Source: Muriicola soli
GTDB lineage: Bacteria; Bacteroidota; Bacteroidia; Flavobacteriales; Flavobacteriaceae
Direction of reading: 5' to 3'
NCBI RefSeq assembly: GCF_004139715.1
Contig: NZ_CP035544.1
Span: 1,488,001 to 1,552,000 of the forward strand
Length of the DNA stretch: 64,000 nucleotides
Positions 62,700 through 64,000 of the stretch are shown in pieces (within the stretch, counting starts at the first letter, position 1; each line of letters opens with the position of its first letter). Both the position numbers and the translations under genes were made by a program. Under the pieces are notes generated by a model. It was not told the DNA's origin. It searched no databases and worked only from the letters and a program-made list of their open reading frames with translations.

Positions 62700-64000
62700 A
62701 TGCCGGTCCAGGATAGTACTATTTTTTCTTCTTACGAACGAAATCACGACCTCTTTGACGAACTCTACGACAATAATGGCAAGGTGAAGGAGATTTACCA
62801 AAAGTTGTTCAACCTATACGGAGCGCATTCCATTGAAGATTATATGCGCTTAAACGAAAAGGCTAAATCTTCTTTTTTTAATCAGGGAATTACATTTCAG
62901 GTCTATGACGATAAGGAGATGCAGGAAAAGATTTTCCCGTTTGATCTCTTTCCGAGGATCATTGATGCCGGGGAGTGGGACGTTATCGAGAAGGGGGCTA
63001 TTCAGCGAAGCAGGGCCCTGAACCTTTTCCTGCACGATATTTACCACGATAAAAAGATCTTAAAACAAGGAGTAGTACCGCTTGAACTGATAAGTTCTTC
63101 GGAAAACTACTTGCATCAGATGATGGATGTTGACCCGCCGGGAGGTATCTACAACCACATATCAGGGACCGATATTATAAAGCACAAGGACGGCAATTAT
63201 TACGTTCTTGAAGATAATATAAGATGTCCGTCTGGCGTGAGTTATGTGATTTGCAACCGTACAGCACTAAAAAGAGCTTTATTTGGCGTCTTTAATCATT
63301 ACGAAACCCATACGGTCACCAATTATGCCGAGAATTTATTAGACCTCCTTGAATCGGTAAAACCAAAAGGTGTAGACAGCCCCAATACGGTAGTCATTAC
63401 TCCGGGAATGTACAATTCAGCCTTTTACGAGCACTCTTATCTTGCCAAAACCATGGGTGTGGAATTGGTTGAAGGGCGTGATCTGTTTGTGGAAAACGAC
63501 TTTGTGTATATGCGAACCATCAAGGGTCCTGTAAAAGTTGATATCATCTACCGTCGAATAGACGATAAGTTTATTGATCCACTTGAATTCAGAGCAGATT
63601 CTGCCCTGGGGGTGCCGGGATTATTCGCAGCTTACAAAAAAGGAAACGTTACCCTTGCCAATGCTCCAGGAACCGGTGTGGCCGATGACAAGGCTGTTTA
63701 CACCTACATGCCCGAGATTATAAAATACTATCTGGATGAGGCCCCTATCCTGAACAATGTACATACTTATCACTGCAGCAGGCCCAAAGAACTGGCCTAT
63801 GTATTGGAACATATCCCTGAATTGGTGATAAAACCGGTGGATGAAGCAGGGGGTTATGGAATATCCATAGGGAATCGACTTACAAAGGAGGAGATTACCA
63901 AGGTTAAAAAACAGATTCAGGAGAGTCCCCGTAAATACGTCGCTCAACCCATCATGTCGCTTTCTGTTCACCCTACCTATATAGATGAAACCAATTCGTT
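62700..64000 (+). CDS. Circularly permuted ATP-grasp protein, DUF404/DUF407-type (3' part cut off)
   Basis: 433 codons to the window edge, with no stop. The start reads MPVQDSTIFSSYERNHDLFD. Motifs of the circularly permuted ATP-grasp type 2 family are seen: LFPRIIDAGEWDVIEKGAIQ, then PPGGIYNHISGTDI, YVLEDNIRCPSGVSYVI and LVIKPVDEAGGYGISIGN. Such proteins are often found with alpha-E (DUF403) and transglutaminase-like genes that would lie beyond the window. They probably make peptide-like bonds, product unknown. Confidence 0.88.
   Translation, partial: MPVQDSTIFSSYERNHDLFDELYDNNGKVKEIYQKLFNLYGAHSIEDYMRLNEKAKSSFFNQGITFQVYDDKEMQEKIFPFDLFPRIIDAGEWDVIEKGAIQRSRALNLFLHDIYHDKKILKQGVVPLELISSSENYLHQMMDVDPPGGIYNHISGTDIIKHKDGNYYVLEDNIRCPSGVSYVICNRTALKRALFGVFNHYETHTVTNYAENLLDLLESVKPKGVDSPNTVVITPGMYNSAFYEHSYLAKTMGVELVEGRDLFVENDFVYMRTIKGPVKVDIIYRRIDDKFIDPLEFRADSALGVPGLFAAYKKGNVTLANAPGTGVADDKAVYTYMPEIIKYYLDEAPILNNVHTYHCSRPKELAYVLEHIPELVIKPVDEAGGYGISIGNRLTKEEITKVKKQIQESPRKYVAQPIMSLSVHPTYIDETNS

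Noticed and set aside
1-64000. tRNA, rRNA, insertion sequence, prophage or defence island
   Set aside because: Intergenic spaces are short and none shows a cloverleaf, rRNA core sequence, transposase, integrase, restriction or toxin-antitoxin signature that I could recognise; checking with a covariance-model scan was not possible.

Overview
The window looks like chromosomal core sequence from a marine-type member of the Flavobacteriaceae (Bacteroidota). The signs are a moderately AT-rich composition, many start codons preceded by the Bacteroidota -7 promoter element TANNTTTG, almost no Shine-Dalgarno sequences, and family markers such as the parE-parC pair with a small lipoprotein beside it, DUF4834, DUF6146/DUF6787-type proteins, YfhO, BatA-domain proteins, circularly permuted ATP-grasp and a DUF5117-type metalloprotease. 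I see no rRNA, tRNA, CRISPR array, insertion sequence, phage gene or origin. Genus is not decidable by eye.

Layout. 1-6.6 kb: a cut membrane sensor/regulator, proline dehydrogenase, divergent aroB, a DinB-like protein, an Lrp/AsnC regulator, an M14 peptidase and an XRE regulator. 6.6-14.5 kb: parC-linked lipoprotein, TerC membrane protein, topoisomerase IV (parE-parC), ychF and an agmatinase-like ureohydrolase. 14.6-21.4 kb: a secreted carboxypeptidase-regulatory-domain protein, ferredoxin, LuxC-type acyl-CoA reductase, serC-serA, DUF937, DUF6146 and DUF6787 proteins. 21.5-25.4 kb: folE, an ABC ATPase - CPBP protease - TIGR02757 coupled operon, and a STAS-like protein. 25.4-31.1 kb: Tat-exported Gfo/Idh oxidoreductase, S10 carboxypeptidase, orphan lipoprotein, SGNH hydrolase and a GT2 with an extra C-terminal domain. 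31.2-38.2 kb: a BatA-domain protein overlapping a dihydroorotase homologue that has lost its metal ligands, then a membrane protein and an esterase; facing it are an MBL hydrolase and a coiled-coil protein; then a stand-alone 485-residue protein of unknown role.

38.2-44.3 kb: bcp, an endonuclease III without Fe-S cysteines, two tandem ECF sigma-factor genes each followed by a 47-codon gene, and uvrA. 44.5-51.3 kb: a secreted Arg-rich repeat protein and a flippase/GT4/YfhO/DUF4834 envelope-glycan operon. 51.4-56.1 kb: an outer-membrane beta-barrel candidate, a GNAT-fold acyltransferase, an AONS/SPT-type PLP acyltransferase and a cysteine-synthase-type PLP enzyme. The last three together fit a sulfonolipid (capnine) or sphingolipid-like route. 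56.2-64 kb: oligopeptidase B, YbaB, YegP-like, a frameshifted threonine aldolase, a zinc metalloprotease and the start of a circularly permuted ATP-grasp gene.

Most notable leads: (1) the duplicated ECF sigma + 47-residue microprotein cassette, with nearly identical geometry in both copies (795 and 796 bp); (2) the candidate sulfonolipid gene cluster; (3) the metal-site-less dihydroorotase in a membrane-protein operon. Most other regions are ordinary flavobacterial housekeeping genes.
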